Shown here: positions 37,199 through 48,750 of the stretch, one piece after another
How positions within the stretch are numbered: the stretch's first letter is position 1
Layout: each line of letters starts with the position of its first letter
Origin: Aquanectria penicillioides
Taxonomy: Eukaryota > Ascomycota > Sordariomycetes > Hypocreales > Nectriaceae
Assembly: GCA_003415625.1 (NCBI GenBank)
Contig: PYIU01000002.1
Coordinates: forward strand, 5,642,001 to 5,706,000
Reading direction: 5' to 3'
Length of the DNA: 64,000 bases
Notes under the pieces: generated by a model
What the model was told of the DNA's origin: nothing
The model's input: the letters and a program-made list of their open reading frames with translations, nothing else
Databases searched by the model: none
Position numbers and translations under genes: made by a program

Positions 37199-38740
37199 TC
37201 AAATCCCCAGCCCATCAAACACGACCGTCTTGCATCGCTGGAGGTAGTCATCCACATCCTCCTTCGTCAACCAAGCATTATTGTACGCGGCACTCAAGCA
37301 CATCTCGCCCTCAAATGTCCCCAGGAAAAGCCCCAGCCCGTTGCCCAGTTCCTCGCCAGTCACCCACGGATCCCGTGCCCGGAATGCGCCCTGTTGCGGC
37401 ACGACCACCTGGTCCGTCAACCCCATGCTCGAGATGGACACGGACGCGTGCGCCTTGGGTGCCGGCACCGGCACGGGGCGGTCCGAGCTACGCGGCACGG
37501 TCGGAGCACCAAGGGCCCACATCGCCGGAGCCAGTTGGCTAAACTCCGTATCCGCACGCACCGCATGGTAGAAGCAACGCACCGTCTGAACTGCAGATTC
37601 GAATTCCTCCTTGCGAGCCTTAGCATCTGGCTCGGTTCCTGCAGCATAGGCCTTCAGGTCGACCACAAGGCTCTGTCCAGAGACGGAGTGGTAGAGCGCC
37701 GCCGCATGCGCCGCCGTGCTATAGGGCTCAACGCAGTTCGACCGCTCGTTGCGTAAGATGTAGTTGATGTACCGGGCATTCTTGGTCTCGGACGGACGCT
37801 CTTGTAGGTCTCGCATCACGATGGCTGCCGCCGCGTGGAACACGTGTGTCGGGGTTGCCCCGACGGCTCGACACGCGGCGATGAGGCGTTTCGTCTCATC
37901 CTTGCTGATGTCAAGGGCAGCCCGTTGAGGACTTCCGGGTAGAACAGCACCGCGTCGGTGAGGAAGCGATAGGATCTCAATGCCAGGCTCGGATGCCACC
38001 TCGGCCTTTTGCGCACTCATGCTTTGAACTCTTTGTTTCTGGGCTGGGCTCAGCTCAGGGGGAACTCGGGCTGCAATTCGGTACGATGGGCTTAGACGCG
38101 AGGCTTCTGAGCCGTCTAAAACTGGAATTTCGTATGCATCGCCCTCGGCGTAGGCATCTGCTGCGTAATGTATGACTGTATTGAGCAAAATCAACGTTCC
38201 AATACCATCCACGATGTCATGCGGTGAACGGATGACAAGATCACGACGAATTAACTTCTTTCCGGTCTCACTTAACTCTGGGCGGAGGCAGAGGACGAAG
38301 AGTGTCGGAAGTTTCGGACAAGGAGGATCAGCGTTTGACCACTCGTTCCCCGTCTGGTCATTCGAGATTAATACCAGTGTCTCTTTCACCCAGGCGTCTT
38401 GCTCGACTTTGTCTTTCGGCTCATGATACGTCTTAACCAATTCATCCGTCTCGGGGTCCTGTATTACTTGCGCGGCAATGGTGGGGTGCGAGTGTCGCAA
38501 AGCGATCCACGCCTTTCGAAGAGCGTCATTGACCTGATTCTCGGCGTCGTCTCTGGTCTCGTTGGCAGGGAGCTCGATTGTAAGGGAAACATGGCCGGTT
38601 ATGCCAAAAAACATCCGGCCACTGGCCTCGTAAAGAGCGAGCATCGTTGCATAGAAATGTTCGATTTCATCCACCCCACGCTGCCAGACACCAGGACTGA
38701 CCTGACTCCAGGAGATATTCGGGTAATCCGAGGTCATCAT
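37199..38740 (-). CDS. Condensation/BAHD-fold acyltransferase, substrate unknown
   Basis: Single exon, 513 aa. The fold family (chloramphenicol acetyltransferase-like; includes fungal O-acyltransferases and NRPS condensation domains) transfers an acyl group from CoA or a carrier protein. The catalytic HxxxDG motif is seen as SPHDIVDGIGT (His about 178). The C-terminal half has the usual second lobe (GLTDQVVVPQ and LGNGLGLFLGTFEGEM), but I see no clear DFGWG motif. No signal peptide, membrane segment, carrier-protein domain or adenylation domain. The nearest genes are housekeeping or a protease inhibitor, so it is a stand-alone enzyme, not part of a visible cluster. Candidates include acetylation of an amino compound or a polyketide, but none can be chosen. 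Confidence 0.8.
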   Translation of the reverse strand: MMTSDYPNISWSQVSPGVWQRGVDEIEHFYATMLALYEASGRMFFGITGHVSLTIELPANETRDDAENQVNDALRKAWIALRHSHPTIAAQVIQDPETDELVKTYHEPKDKVEQDAWVKETLVLISNDQTGNEWSNADPPCPKLPTLFVLCLRPELSETGKKLIRRDLVIRSPHDIVDGIGTLILLNTVIHYAADAYAEGDAYEIPVLDGSEASRLSPSYRIAARVPPELSPAQKQRVQSMSAQKAEVASEPGIEILSLPHRRGAVLPGSPQRAALDISKDETKRLIAACRAVGATPTHVFHAAAAIVMRDLQERPSETKNARYINYILRNERSNCVEPYSTAAHAAALYHSVSGQSLVVDLKAYAAGTEPDAKARKEEFESAVQTVRCFYHAVRADTEFSQLAPAMWALGAPTVPRSSDRPVPVPAPKAHASVSISSMGLTDQVVVPQQGAFRARDPWVTGEELGNGLGLFLGTFEGEMCLSAAYNNAWLTKEDVDDYLQRCKTVVFDGLGI

Positions 38741-40824
38741 CTTTCAGGGCGTCCTTTGCAAAGTCCGCGCTTTTTCCCGAGGCAATCTGTTCTTAGGAGT
38801 TGTCGGTTGGATCAATGCTGTAGCAAAGCCGGGTGAAACAAGATGCACACTACCTCGCGACAACAACTGTCTATTAATACCCCATAGATAGGCCCCTTCT
38901 GCCAGCCTCGGCTCCTTGTCCACGAGCTTGAACAGCCACACGCTCTCCTCGGTGCGTGTCTCTTTCGCCAGATCGAAGAGTGTAAATCGGGAGGCGGGCC
39001 GCCCCTCCGAAGAGCATCCGTGGATTACCCAGCATTCATCCTGTAGCCGGAAGTTACAGAGGTCACGAGAGAGCTTGTGCCGTGGGGGGTTGGGGTTCTT
39101 GTTTGCCTGAAAAGGCAAATGTTACGCTGCTGTAGTTGTGACCGGCGAATGCGTTTGAACGAGCCGGATTCTAGTGTACCGGCTCGGAAAATCATCGGGT
39201 GTGTTTCATAACTGAAGTTGTGACCAACTGTCAAACGTGCACGCAGTGAATTATCTCACCCAAGAAGAGATGGAAATGAAATAGTAGCCTATGCTTCCAG
39301 ACCGCAGCAGTGGATGATCCCGAATCGCCAAACTTTACTAAATGGTAAGTGTAAACTACCACCACTATACACTAGCCAATGCATGGATAACGTCAATAAA
39401 CGAGACATGCGAATTTGCCCAACTTCTCCGATCTGATGTAGGGTAGGTCACCACGCGATAACCCGTTCAGCGTTTGGCCCTCGCTGAGACGTCGAGGCCA
39501 CCACATCCTGGCACCCACTAAGTCTTGTTCCCAACTTTTTGTTCTTACCTTTTTCGGCTTGGTCGAGTGCTGCAACGACGACAAGAGGGAAGGGGAGAAG
39601 AGGGGTTTCCCATTGTAAGAGCAAAGAAGATGGGGGAGCATCCCTCCCACCTTGCTCTCCTTGACTCTGGGCGGCGCAGAGGCAATGCAGTGCTTGCTGT
39701 GCGCCTGTACATTGACAGGTATGGTTGTGGCTGATAGCGAGCGAGCCAAACGAAGCATAAGAGCACCCCAAAGCTATGCATGCCGAACCAAGCCCTTAGC
39801 GCCGCCTATGCAGAGTCGAATTCGGGAAAAAAGGGTTATTGATAACCCAATTGCTCACGGCTTGGGGCTGCATGATTGTTATTTTGGAAAGGACCAACCA
39901 CAGACCCTTGTTCGTATTCGTATCCGGGCAGCATGCGGCTCATGAACGAGGTCTCATCTTCTACGAACACAGGGGTGGTGCAGTGCCGAGGGTCATTAGT
40001 CATCTGAAGAGCGGTCAACATCAATTGGCTGTGGGGAAGCCAATTGGCCAATGAGGTTGCTAAACGGACTCCGAAGGGACCGATGACAGAACACCGTCAT
40101 GAGTGTGCAATCCTTGGGTAGGGGAAGCAACCGCACAACAGCGGGGAGGGCAGCCATGTGGCCAACAGGGCTTGTGCACGGCGGTAATTTGTTCCCTTCA
40201 TTGGAATTGTGCCAATTTTCGGCTATCCCCCATCAGCTCGGGCAGATCTCACGGGGGGTGCAATCCCAAAAACCCATACAGAGAATGGGCACCTACATTA
40301 TAGTCCAAATCAAAGAATTGGCTTACACAATGTACTGTAAGTCATCGAAATGAGCTTGGCCGAATACGACGACGCCCATTTCGGAGCGAGAAACGATGGA
40401 TGGTTGGGAGTGGGGGTGCTTTGGTGTACGTAGTGATGAATGGATGGTTCATTGAAAGCCTTCACTTCATCTGATCAAAGACCCACCCCCTGTTGCGGAC
40501 AGACATTGCGACTGGTCGTACCCCTGGGACCCTTGAACGCCCCCGCGAGGCTTGAGATGTAGATGCGCCAATCATTTGCGCCTATTCTGGGACCGATCCT
40601 CCGTTGGGCGAAGCTGGCTTGTTGTCAGTTGTGAAGCCCATGCATGGCTTATCTAACTTGGCCATATGGAGCTAGTATTCAACGCTGCCCTTAGAGCATC
40701 AACCGCCGTGAATGGAAATTTGCCTGTTTTCTCAAGACTGGGGGCACTAGCAAGGACCTCAGGCCGTCTTCTGTGAGTGCGATCGCGCGTGCGTGTGTGC
40801 CTGTGTAGGTGGGTAATCTGGTGA
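38741..40824. other. Gene-poor intergenic region
   Basis: Short frames on both strands, none with domains. 38741-39250 is probably the promoter or 5' UTR of the acyltransferase. No repeat structure seen until the MULE target duplication. Confidence 0.5.
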
Positions 40825-40832
40825 TAAAATTG

Positions 40833-40888
40833 GGGACTGTTTATTTGGCACCCATTCCTGTGTAATCAGCACCCCCAGCTGTGGCTGA
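40833..40888 (+). repeat. Left terminal inverted repeat of MULE
   Basis: Begins GGGACTGTTTATTTGGCAC. About 80 percent identical by eye to the reverse complement of 41908-41962. Confidence 0.85.
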
Positions 40889-41060
40889 GGACATTTAGTT
40901 CGCCTAAGACATCCGATGTCGGGTTTCACACCCACTTTCTTAGGCAACTTGGATGCTAACAGTCTTTTGGATACGGCCCCACCTGATTGAAGTTTGGCAC
41001 ACGCGTTCAACGCGCCTTAGGCAGTGAACACACACACACATACACACACACACAGAGCTA

Positions 41061-41713
41061 TTGCCCCAGCGGCTAAAGCTATTTGCAGCAATAGAGACCA
41101 TTTTCAAGCTGAATTTTCCTTCCTTTGAAGAAGCCTTAGATAGCATCAACGTTATCGCCAAAGACCAAGGTTTCAGCATCGTCATTCATAGCAAGAGGCC
41201 CTCAGCTGCCAATCCAACGCATATCATCCTCCACTGCTCAAAAGGCCGCCCTACAAGGCTCACGGCTTCCAATTCCACTCATGCCTCAAAGAAGCGAAAT
41301 ACCCACAGCCAAATGCTAGGCTGCCCGTATCGCCTAGTATTACAGCAGCGGTCAGACCAGCGGTAGGCAGCCTCATGTGCGAGCGGGGATAAGTCTGCCG
41401 CATACAACCACGACTCTGCCGAGCAAGGGACCTTCTTACAATACCGAAAGGAAGCCATTTTGAAGCGTAAAGATAATATTTTATTATCCTAGAATACTAG
41501 AACCCGTCCTATTCAAATCCTCTCGAAATTGCGGAGTGACCCTAATCCAGGTGTCCGTAATACCACAAGATCCAACCTGCATAACCTCCTTCAAAGTCAT
41601 CGCCAAAAAGAGCTTGCAGGCCAGTCTCCAGTGGAATGGCTCTATGACCAGCTAAAAGACCAAAATAATTACTATTTCCATGACCTTCGTGATGCCTTAG
41701 GTCAAATAAGAGG
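41061..41713 (+). pseudogene. MULE transposase remnant (FAR1-like N-terminal region)
   Basis: First open part 41061-41366 contains FSIVIHSKRPSAANPTHIIL and HSQMLGCPYRLVLQQRSDQR, then TAG where Trp is usual. After a frame change near 41375 the sequence reads YNHDSAEQGTFLQYRKEAIL, one TAG at about 41489, then RPIQILSKLRSDPNPGVR and PVEWLYDQLKDQNNYYF. The order matches fungal MULE (Hop-like) transposases: FAR1-type DNA-binding region, HxH-type hairpin, then the segment preceding the catalytic domain. The catalytic domain is absent. At least one frame shift and two stops make it non-functional. Confidence 0.82.
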
Positions 41714-41907
41714 TTGCATAGGAGTGAATTTAGTAATAAAAGTAGTGATAGTATATTCTAGGGAGATGCAAATAGCTTCATTTTGGTTACATCTTGGTCT
41801 TGGGGCGAGGAATGTGGTCAGATACAGTAGGGACATAGGTGTACTGAAAAGTCGGTTAATTTGGTGCAAATCGGCCGGTCTTGGAGTAGTTGGCCGTCTT
41901 GCCACAA

Positions 41908-41962
41908 TCAGCCACAATGGGGGTGCCCAATACACAAGTGTGAGTGCCAAATAAACAGTCCC
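41908..41962 (-). repeat. Right terminal inverted repeat of MULE
   Basis: Reverse complement begins GGGACTGTTTATTTGGCAC and aligns with the left end over about 55 bp with a 2-bp gap. Confidence 0.85.
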
Positions 41963-42239
41963 TAAAATTGATGTACGAAAATTGCACCTCTAGAGAGATG
42001 TGGATTGAATATCACGAGTAGATAGTAGTCTTTATGCTGAAGCTGATGTGCCGAAACTCAATACCGAGACGACCATAGTAGTAGCTAGGCACTAAAACAT
42101 CCCACACATGATTGATTGCCTTACTTCAAGTTGGAGTTTGGAGACTGTGAGGCATGGTGTGAAAGAAGGGCCACGACATGGGCGACAACATCGCAAGTGC
42201 AGCAAATCCAACCAAGAGCTGGTCTGTTGCCAGCGGGCG

Positions 42240-42945
42240 GTTTCAGAAACCAATCTGTCGCATGATAGTCCGAATACGCGTTTGCGGCGTCCGGAGCACT
42301 CCGTCTGTAGCTGAGTTGTTTAGAGATACGCCATCTTGATTGGGTATGTCAAGTGATGTTGCACTGTTGGGGAACAGGGAACCGGGCATTCCGATGGACA
42401 CGGTGCTGCACTCCCACCATGGGTTCTTTGACAAGTCTTCCAGCATAGCTGGAAGTCTGAAAGAAATCTTGTTTCAGATGTTTTATCTCAGTTCTCTCGT
42501 AGACTCACCGAGTAGAGCGGGGCAGTTGATGTGCTGACGGAGGGGGACCGAGGACTGTTGCATAGAGGTTTGCAAGGTTTTGAACTGAAGTTCAGACACC
42601 GCCACGAAGACGACAAATTTTGTTGAGAGCCATGCATTACAGGATCAAGGAGAGTGAGGAGAGTCGATGCAGAGCCAATCGATGGCAATACCGCCAGGTC
42701 GGGATGGATCTGGACGGGAAGCATAGGAACAAAGCATAGGGCGTCGTGCCGACAGGGCTCTTCAGCAAGTACAAGAATGGGGAAACGTACGATGCAGGAA
42801 ACAGCTCCGGGGCAGTCTCTGGCAAGGGGATAGCCTCCACGGAAAATAGTCGAGGTGCGATTTGCTGTTGACCGTCAGCCAGCCGAAAAGCCATTTGGAT
42901 AGGCATGTCGGCATGACTGGTATGCCATGTAATGCTGCCCTGCAC
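42240..42945 (-). CDS. Possible spliced gene, unknown product
   Basis: From ATG 42945 a natural-looking peptide (MQGSITWHTSHADMPIQM...) runs to a good donor (GTACGT) at about 42790. Further exon-like pieces follow: DLAVLPSIGSASTLLTLLDP near 42690, NLANLYATVLGPPPSAHQL near 42560, then donor GTGAGT at about 42511, acceptor TTTCTTTCAG at about 42460, and LPAMLEDLSKNPWWE to a stop near 42243. I cannot find one splice combination that joins all pieces, and more than one frame stays open through the last exon. No domain recognised. It could be a real multi-exon gene, a decayed one or chance. Confidence 0.3.
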
Positions 42946-42949
42946 GGCA

Positions 42950-44700
42950 TTCTGGCTGTATGAAGAGGAGAGAAGAGGAGGGGGAAGGGGAGGTCAAAGA
43001 AGGGAGGAGGGGTGGTTGTAGTGCGGCATGATGTGTGTGTGTGGGAGCACAAGGCAAGGGGGATTTGGAGTGTGGATGCCTAAAGCGGCGAATGATGACG
43101 ATGAATTCACAATGCTGCAACTCAGTGAATGAAGTTTGTAGAGGAAGAGGGGAACAGGACGCTCTGGAGGGCTCATCAGGGGAGAGAGTGAAGATACCGG
43201 TCATTGAAAACCCCCCCCATAATTGGAGTTAATTGCTAAGATCATTGGTTACTTGTCACTGCATGGCTCATGGCCTTGTTTGTTCGTTCCGCGCCGGACG
43301 CTGACGGAGGAGTTGGTCGAGTTCGCTCGCAGCCGCATCCGCCGCAGAGTGGTCTGCTTTGTCGGCTGAGGACTACCGGTACTTAGGTGAGAAGGCCAAG
43401 CACGGCCAACAGATATACTCCGGATGGCAATTGCTCACATATGGATAGGTCTGATGGTGCAGCCGTGTCCGTGTCACCCATCAAGCTTGTCGGCAGCAGG
43501 TGCGTACCCCAGGGATGTGTACCCCGTGCTAGATGTGCATAGTAGGTACCTGCCTTAGGTAGGTAGGTAGGTACTTGTCCCTACTCACTTCTTCGATCGA
43601 CCTACAACCACGGCTGTGAAAAGGGTGGAGCTAAGTATACAGAAAGAGGCATGGGCAGGACGTGGGATATAGGAAGAAGGTGCTTCTTTACCCAGCCAAA
43701 TTGCCACGCTAGACCAAACCGGGCACCTTTATCGAAGTGGGTTGGGCTCCGCGGGACAGAGATTGGCCGGCATGGGCCGTCGTTGAGCACTGGGAAAAAA
43801 GAGCTGGTCGAAATGAAGCACGGCCCGCCGAAGAAGAAAAAAAAAAAAAAAAAAAGTTTGGTTTGAATTTTCGTCATCTCCTAGATCTCTCCTTTGCGTC
43901 GACTAGAGAGGCTATCATTTACAGAGTCCACACACACCCACCCCCTTCATTCTCACCTTCGTCTTCCCCTTCCACACCAAAGTCCCAAACAGGGCTCGCT
44001 CCTCTTCCTCACACTCACCGATGTCAAATATCCCTCTTACGATGCCAATTCGCGATCTCTCCGGTCCGTTCCGTGTCCTCTTGCATTGTCTGGATTGACC
44101 ATGACACAAAGCTATCCTGGCCAGGCTCAGACTACGTGTTTTGCTGCGTATAGCAATCACGCCCCTGCCGCCCAGGCCGCGGCCTCAATTGCCAATCTTC
44201 GCTGATGTTACTCCAACTGCACTTGGAACTGTGCTCTACTCGTAGGTACCAACCTACCATACTTAGTGCTGTAGTATGCGGTGTGTGGCTTCCTAACCTC
44301 CCCACCAAGACCATCCATGACCACGCCGGCACCTGCACACACGCCCCCCTTCAACCCTTTTGCTCGGTCTCCTCCTCCCACTCTCTTTCTCCATATGAGT
44401 GGAGAGCGAATGCAGCAAGGAAAGACCCGTCAATCAGATTAGCAAATAGACAGGGAAGAAAACGGCAGACGGCTCTCCGGGACTGTACTGTAGGGAACTA
44501 CGTTGCACAAGCTAGAGACGGAGACAAGGAGGACGGGCTGCCAACGACCCGAAATCATCAACAATCGCGTTCCCTGGTTGCTCCTCCACCAAAGCGGCAC
44601 CCTTGGCCTATTCTGCGACTCTCCACCCCCCCGGAAACACAGGGTCCTTTTTTGGTATTGCATCCCCATCAGCGTGCATTTTACCTACCCGGCCTCTTGC
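42950..44700. other. Intergenic, no gene seen
   Basis: Low-complexity patches: GGTA tetranucleotide repeat at 43556-43574 (TAGGTAGGTAGGTAGGTAC) and A20 at about 43836-43855. No domain-bearing frame. Confidence 0.5.
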
Positions 44701-45115
44701 AACTCCCTGACCCTACCGGCGTTTGCGGTGCTCTGCCCTGGAATTACTAACGCCTCCTCTCTCCGCCGCCGGTCCTCTCCATCTACTTCTCCTCTCCCAC
44801 CCCTTCCTCTCTGTTCATTTTCTTCCCTCTCCTCATCCTCGTCCCCGAAGGGTTCGTCTTCTCTCTTCGCTCAAAGGTCTTCTCATACCTTTGATCTGGC
44901 GCCTCGGCCTATTCCTCTTGCGTCGTTCCCGTTACGCCCATTCCTAATCACTCTGGCCCTGTCACCATTTTGAGGACCCGTCCACGCTGGTGTACGCTCG
45001 ATTTTCGCATTGCGCGACGCGCCCCTCGACTAATCCCGACCAACCTCGACTCGATTGACTCACTCCCAAGAATTAATTCGACCAGCCCTTCGGTTCTTTC
45101 ATCTTGCCGGTTGCA
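44700..45115 (+). promoter_or_regulatory. Pyrimidine-rich promoter / 5' leader of erg5
   Basis: The plus strand is strongly C/T-rich between about 44740 and 44960, directly upstream of the erg5 ATG at 45116, a pattern common in promoters of strongly expressed fungal genes. No specific sterol-regulatory element is assigned. Confidence 0.4.
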
Positions 45116-47005
45116 ATGGATGTCATTAACTCCACTGCCTCGGGCATTACGTCCGTCCTGGCCAGCTCTAAATTCGTCAATGTCAACATCCCCCCTCAGC
45201 TGGACTATGTCGTCGACGCCATCTCCAACGCTGGTCCTTGGACCCTCGCCCTTACTTTCTTCCTCATGTGTGTTGTCTATGATCAGAGTGTGTTCCCGTT
45301 ATCTTTGCCATCCCGCATTTCAAAGTATCAATTCTGCTAACACCCTCGCCTAGTCAGCTACATCATGAACAAGGGCTCCATCGTCGGTCCTGCTTGGAAG
45401 ATGCCCTTCATCGGCCCCTTTCTCCAATCCATGGATCCCAAATTCGAGGAGTACTATGCCAAGTGGGCCAGTGGTCCTCTCAGCTGCGTCTCTGTTTTCC
45501 ACAAGTAGGTCCAGGTCCTTGCAATTTGGCGTATATTCCGCTGATGTTGATCTTACCCAGGTTTGTTGTCATCGCGTCGACCCGTGACATGGCCCGCAAG
45601 GTTCTCAACTCGCCCAGCTACGTCAAGCCCTGTGTCGTCGATGTCGCTTACAAGCTTCTTGGCCATGACAACTGGGTTTTCCTCGATGGAAAGCCTCACG
45701 TCGACTTCCGCAAGGGCCTGAACAATCTCTTTACCCGAAAGGCTCTCGAAAGCTACCTGCCCGGTCAGGAGGAGGTGTACAACACCTTCTTCGAGCGTTT
45801 CATCAAGCTTACCAAGGAGAACGATGGAAAGCCTATCCCTTTCATGACGGAGTTCCGCGATTTGATGTGCGCCGTCTCGTGCCGCACATTCGTCGGTCAC
45901 TACATCTCGGATGAGGCCGTTAAGAAGATCTCAGATGACTACTATCTCATCACTGCGGCCCTCGAGCTCGTCAACTTCCCCATCATCATCCCGTACACCA
46001 AGACGTGGTATGGCAAGAAGGCTGCCGACATGGTTCTGGCCGAGTTCACCAAGTGCGCTGCCAAGAGCAAGGTCCGTATGGCTGCTGGTGGTGAGGTTAC
46101 CTGCATCATGGACGGATGGGTCCAGCAGATGATCAAGTCGCAAAAGTGGCGCGAGGCTGAAGAGAAGGGCGAGACTGAGGGTGTTGAGAAGCCCCAGCCC
46201 CTCCTCCGCATGTTCACCGACTATGAGATCTCCCAGACCGTCTTCACTTTCCTCTTCGCTTCCCAGGATGCCACTAGCAGCGCCGCCACTTGGTTGTTCC
46301 AGGTCACTGCCCAGCGCCCTGATGTCCTTGACCGCGTTCGAGAGGAGAACATGAAGGTTCGCAACGGCAACCCCAACGCCGAGCTCAACATGGACCAGCT
46401 CGAGTCGCTGACGTACACCCGTGCCGTGGTCCGTGAGCTTTTGCGATATCGCCCTCCTGTTCTGATGGTTCCCTATCTTGTCAAGAAGCCCTTCCCCATC
46501 GATGACAACTACACTGTCCCCAAGGGTACGTTTGACAAGCCTTTTAATTTCTTGTTCCTGGTTTGGCCGACGTCTCAAGGCGGAAACTTTGACACACGAG
46601 TGCTGACTGATGATTGTTGCCAGGTTCTATGTTGATCCCCACGACTTATATGGCGTTGCATGATCCCGAGGTGTACGAGAACCCTGACTACTTTGACCCT
46701 GAACGATATTACACTGGTGATGCCGAGGAGAAGGGCAAGAAGAACTACCTGGTGTTTGGCGTTGGCCCCCACTACTGCCTTGGTCAGACATACGCTCAGC
46801 TGAACCTGGCGTTGCTTGTCGGAAAGGCGTCGGTGATGCTTGACTGGAAGCACCACGCTACTCCTCGATCGGAAGAGATCAAGGTGTTTGCCACCATCTT
46901 CCCTATGGTTAGTTCTGGCAGTCTGAAGAGTTATGCGATAAATGACAGTAGCTGACAAATGTGCAGGATGACTGCCCTCTGACCATGGAGAAACGAGAGT
47001 GGTAG
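45116..47005 (+). CDS. erg5: Sterol C-22 desaturase Erg5 (cytochrome P450, CYP61)
   Basis: Introduces the C22-23 double bond late in ergosterol synthesis in the ER (family knowledge). Five exons: 45116-45287, 45354-45504, 45561-46525, 46624-46907 and 46967-47005; 536 aa, normal for CYP61. An N-terminal membrane anchor lies at about 40-60 ([15 protein letters not shown]). P450 motifs: I-helix [11 protein letters not shown]-helix ExxR in [17 protein letters not shown], and the heme loop [11 protein letters not shown]. The block [18 protein letters not shown] and the TVPKGSM junction distinguish Erg5 from Erg11. Retention of intron 3 or 4 would truncate the heme region or the last 12 residues ([12 protein letters not shown]). 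Relevant to azole and polyene biology through ergosterol content. Confidence 0.95.
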
Positions 47006-48043
47006 AGATTTTCAACTGACGTCGCTATGCGGCTGAAGTATGAATGACGCTTGGTGATTTGCGGTCTGATGACCACACGCCACAACCGCGACGAATCAAC
47101 CTCGCAATTGTTGGGTACAGCTTCTGGTGTCGACGGCTCCCATCGAAGATGAGACGAAGTGCGTGGCGCCTCTGGCACAATGCCCAAAATTCGGTAAGAA
47201 CAGGATTCATGGCGTTGGAAAAAGGAACTCAATCAAGCAACCAGGTGATGGACACTGCAAGAAGAAGCCTCGCCTACCAAACCCGCTGGGCGCCACGCTG
47301 GAAGCAAGGGGAAGTGCCATGATGGATATCAGTTGTAATACCTATTCTCTATGTATATAGTTAGGACGCCGGGGGGCGTTTCCTTTGGGCCACAGGCCAT
47401 AGAGCATCAAGCAGCCAGGCGCATGGCAGTTGGACACTTCAGACAATAAATGAAACATAAAGATTATACATGAAGACGAAAAGAGAAGTGGATGTGAGGT
47501 GCAAGCCGTAAAGGGGGGGACCTTGGCCAGTTTGTGGTGTGATGGTAGACGGCTCGGAGACATGGAGTCCCGGAAAGATGAGGTGATGGGCGAGATGAGA
47601 TAGGTGGGATTGAACTGGGGTAGCCACGGCTCGCTCAGAAAGAAACCAATACAACAGTGCAAAGCTAGAACTTTGCCAGTCCTTTTGTGTTCGCGGTAGA
47701 GCCTTGTGTCGTGACTCGTGGCACTAGGTAGGCATCGCGCTAAGGCATTGGCACTTACATCATCCAGATGGCGGGGAACGAAACCCGTGCAGGGGCTGGG
47801 CCTGAGCTGGAGCTTCCCTCCCCAGGAAGAAGGGGTGAGGAGGAACATCTATTGGCCATTGACCAGTACTCATTGGCGGGAAAGACTAATCTTGGATGCA
47901 CCATCTCTCCTAACAGCCACATCTAAGTCTACGCTTCCGACCGCAGCCCCAATTTGTCATACATCTCCATTGTCACCTCTCCTGTGCACATTTTCTCACT
48001 CACTTTCCTGATATTCTAGCCAGCTACAATCACAGCCGTCATC
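47006..48043. other. Intergenic between erg5 and the rhodanese gene
   Basis: 3' UTR of erg5 followed by promoter sequence. 47340-47850 shows only overlapping frames without domains. Confidence 0.55.
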
Positions 48044-48750
48044 ATGGCCTCTCGCCGCGCCGCCGTCTCCTCCCTGCGCGCGCTTTCCTCTTCATCCGCC
48101 GCCGCCCGCCCCGCGACTTCGATCCTCGCCTCTGCCGCCAGAGGCCGTACCCGCCAGCCCGTTCTTCAGCAGCACCCCATTTTCGTCCAGCCCTGCGTCT
48201 CTCAACGCCGGTGGTACTCTGTCTCCGACACAGACACCGTCCCTGGAAGCCGCCTGTGGACCTTTGCCGAGCTGAAGGCGCAGCTGAATACGCAGGGCAA
48301 GGATGGCAATAATATCGTCATTGTTGGTACGTTGGGACGGAGACGAAAAGAAACGGAGGCTGCACTTCTCACTCCTCGCTTCCCCAAAACATCATTGTTC
48401 CTCTTCTTCATCTATGTTACTAGCACCGTCGACCTGACATCTCACTCTCTCTGCCAGACGTCCGCGAACCCACCGAGCTTTTCGAAACCGGTAGAATCCC
48501 TGGTGCTATCAACATTCCAATCACCACTGCTGTCCAGAGTTTCCACATCAATGAGGAGGATTTTGAAGAGATGTACGGCTTCCAGCGCCCCCCGAAGGAT
48601 GCTGAGCTGCTCTTCTACTGCAAAGCTGGCGTACGCGCACGCGCCGCCGCCGCCCTTGCTAAGAACGCTGGCTGGAGCAAGGTTGGCGAGTACCCTGGAA
48701 GCTGGCTTGACTGGGCAAAGCAGCAGGGACCTGTGGAGAATGTCAAATAG
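48044..48750 (+). CDS. Mitochondrial single-domain rhodanese (thiosulfate sulfurtransferase-like)
   Basis: Exons 48044-48326 and 48458-48750; 191 aa. The first about 60 residues are rich in Arg, Ser and Ala without acids (MASRRAAVSSLRALSSSSAA), a mitochondrial presequence. The rhodanese domain starts at LWTFAELKAQL, continues VIVDVREPTELFETG (the VDVRE core is formed at the splice), INIPITTAVQSF, then the active loop FYCKAGVRARAAA with the persulfide-carrying Cys, and ends GSWLDWAKQQG. It resembles yeast Rdl1/Rdl2-type proteins. Likely role is sulfane-sulfur transfer in mitochondria (inference). Convergent with the Yip1-family gene downstream. Confidence 0.92.

Larger units (their letters stand above)
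40825..41970 (+). mobile_element. Non-autonomous MULE (Mutator-like) DNA transposon with intact ends
   Basis: An 8-bp direct repeat TAAAATTG occurs at 40825-40832 and 41963-41970. Just inside it, both ends begin GGGACTGTTTATTTGGCAC (on opposite strands) and stay similar for about 55 bp, including GCACCCCCA and TGTGGCTGA. Between them (1130 bp total) lies the N-terminal part of a MULE transposase, but no MULE catalytic domain or zinc knuckle, so this is an internally deleted, non-autonomous copy of a larger element. Target-site length and long inverted repeats fit the Mutator superfamily; hAT also makes 8-bp duplications, but the coding remnant argues for MULE. Confidence 0.85.
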
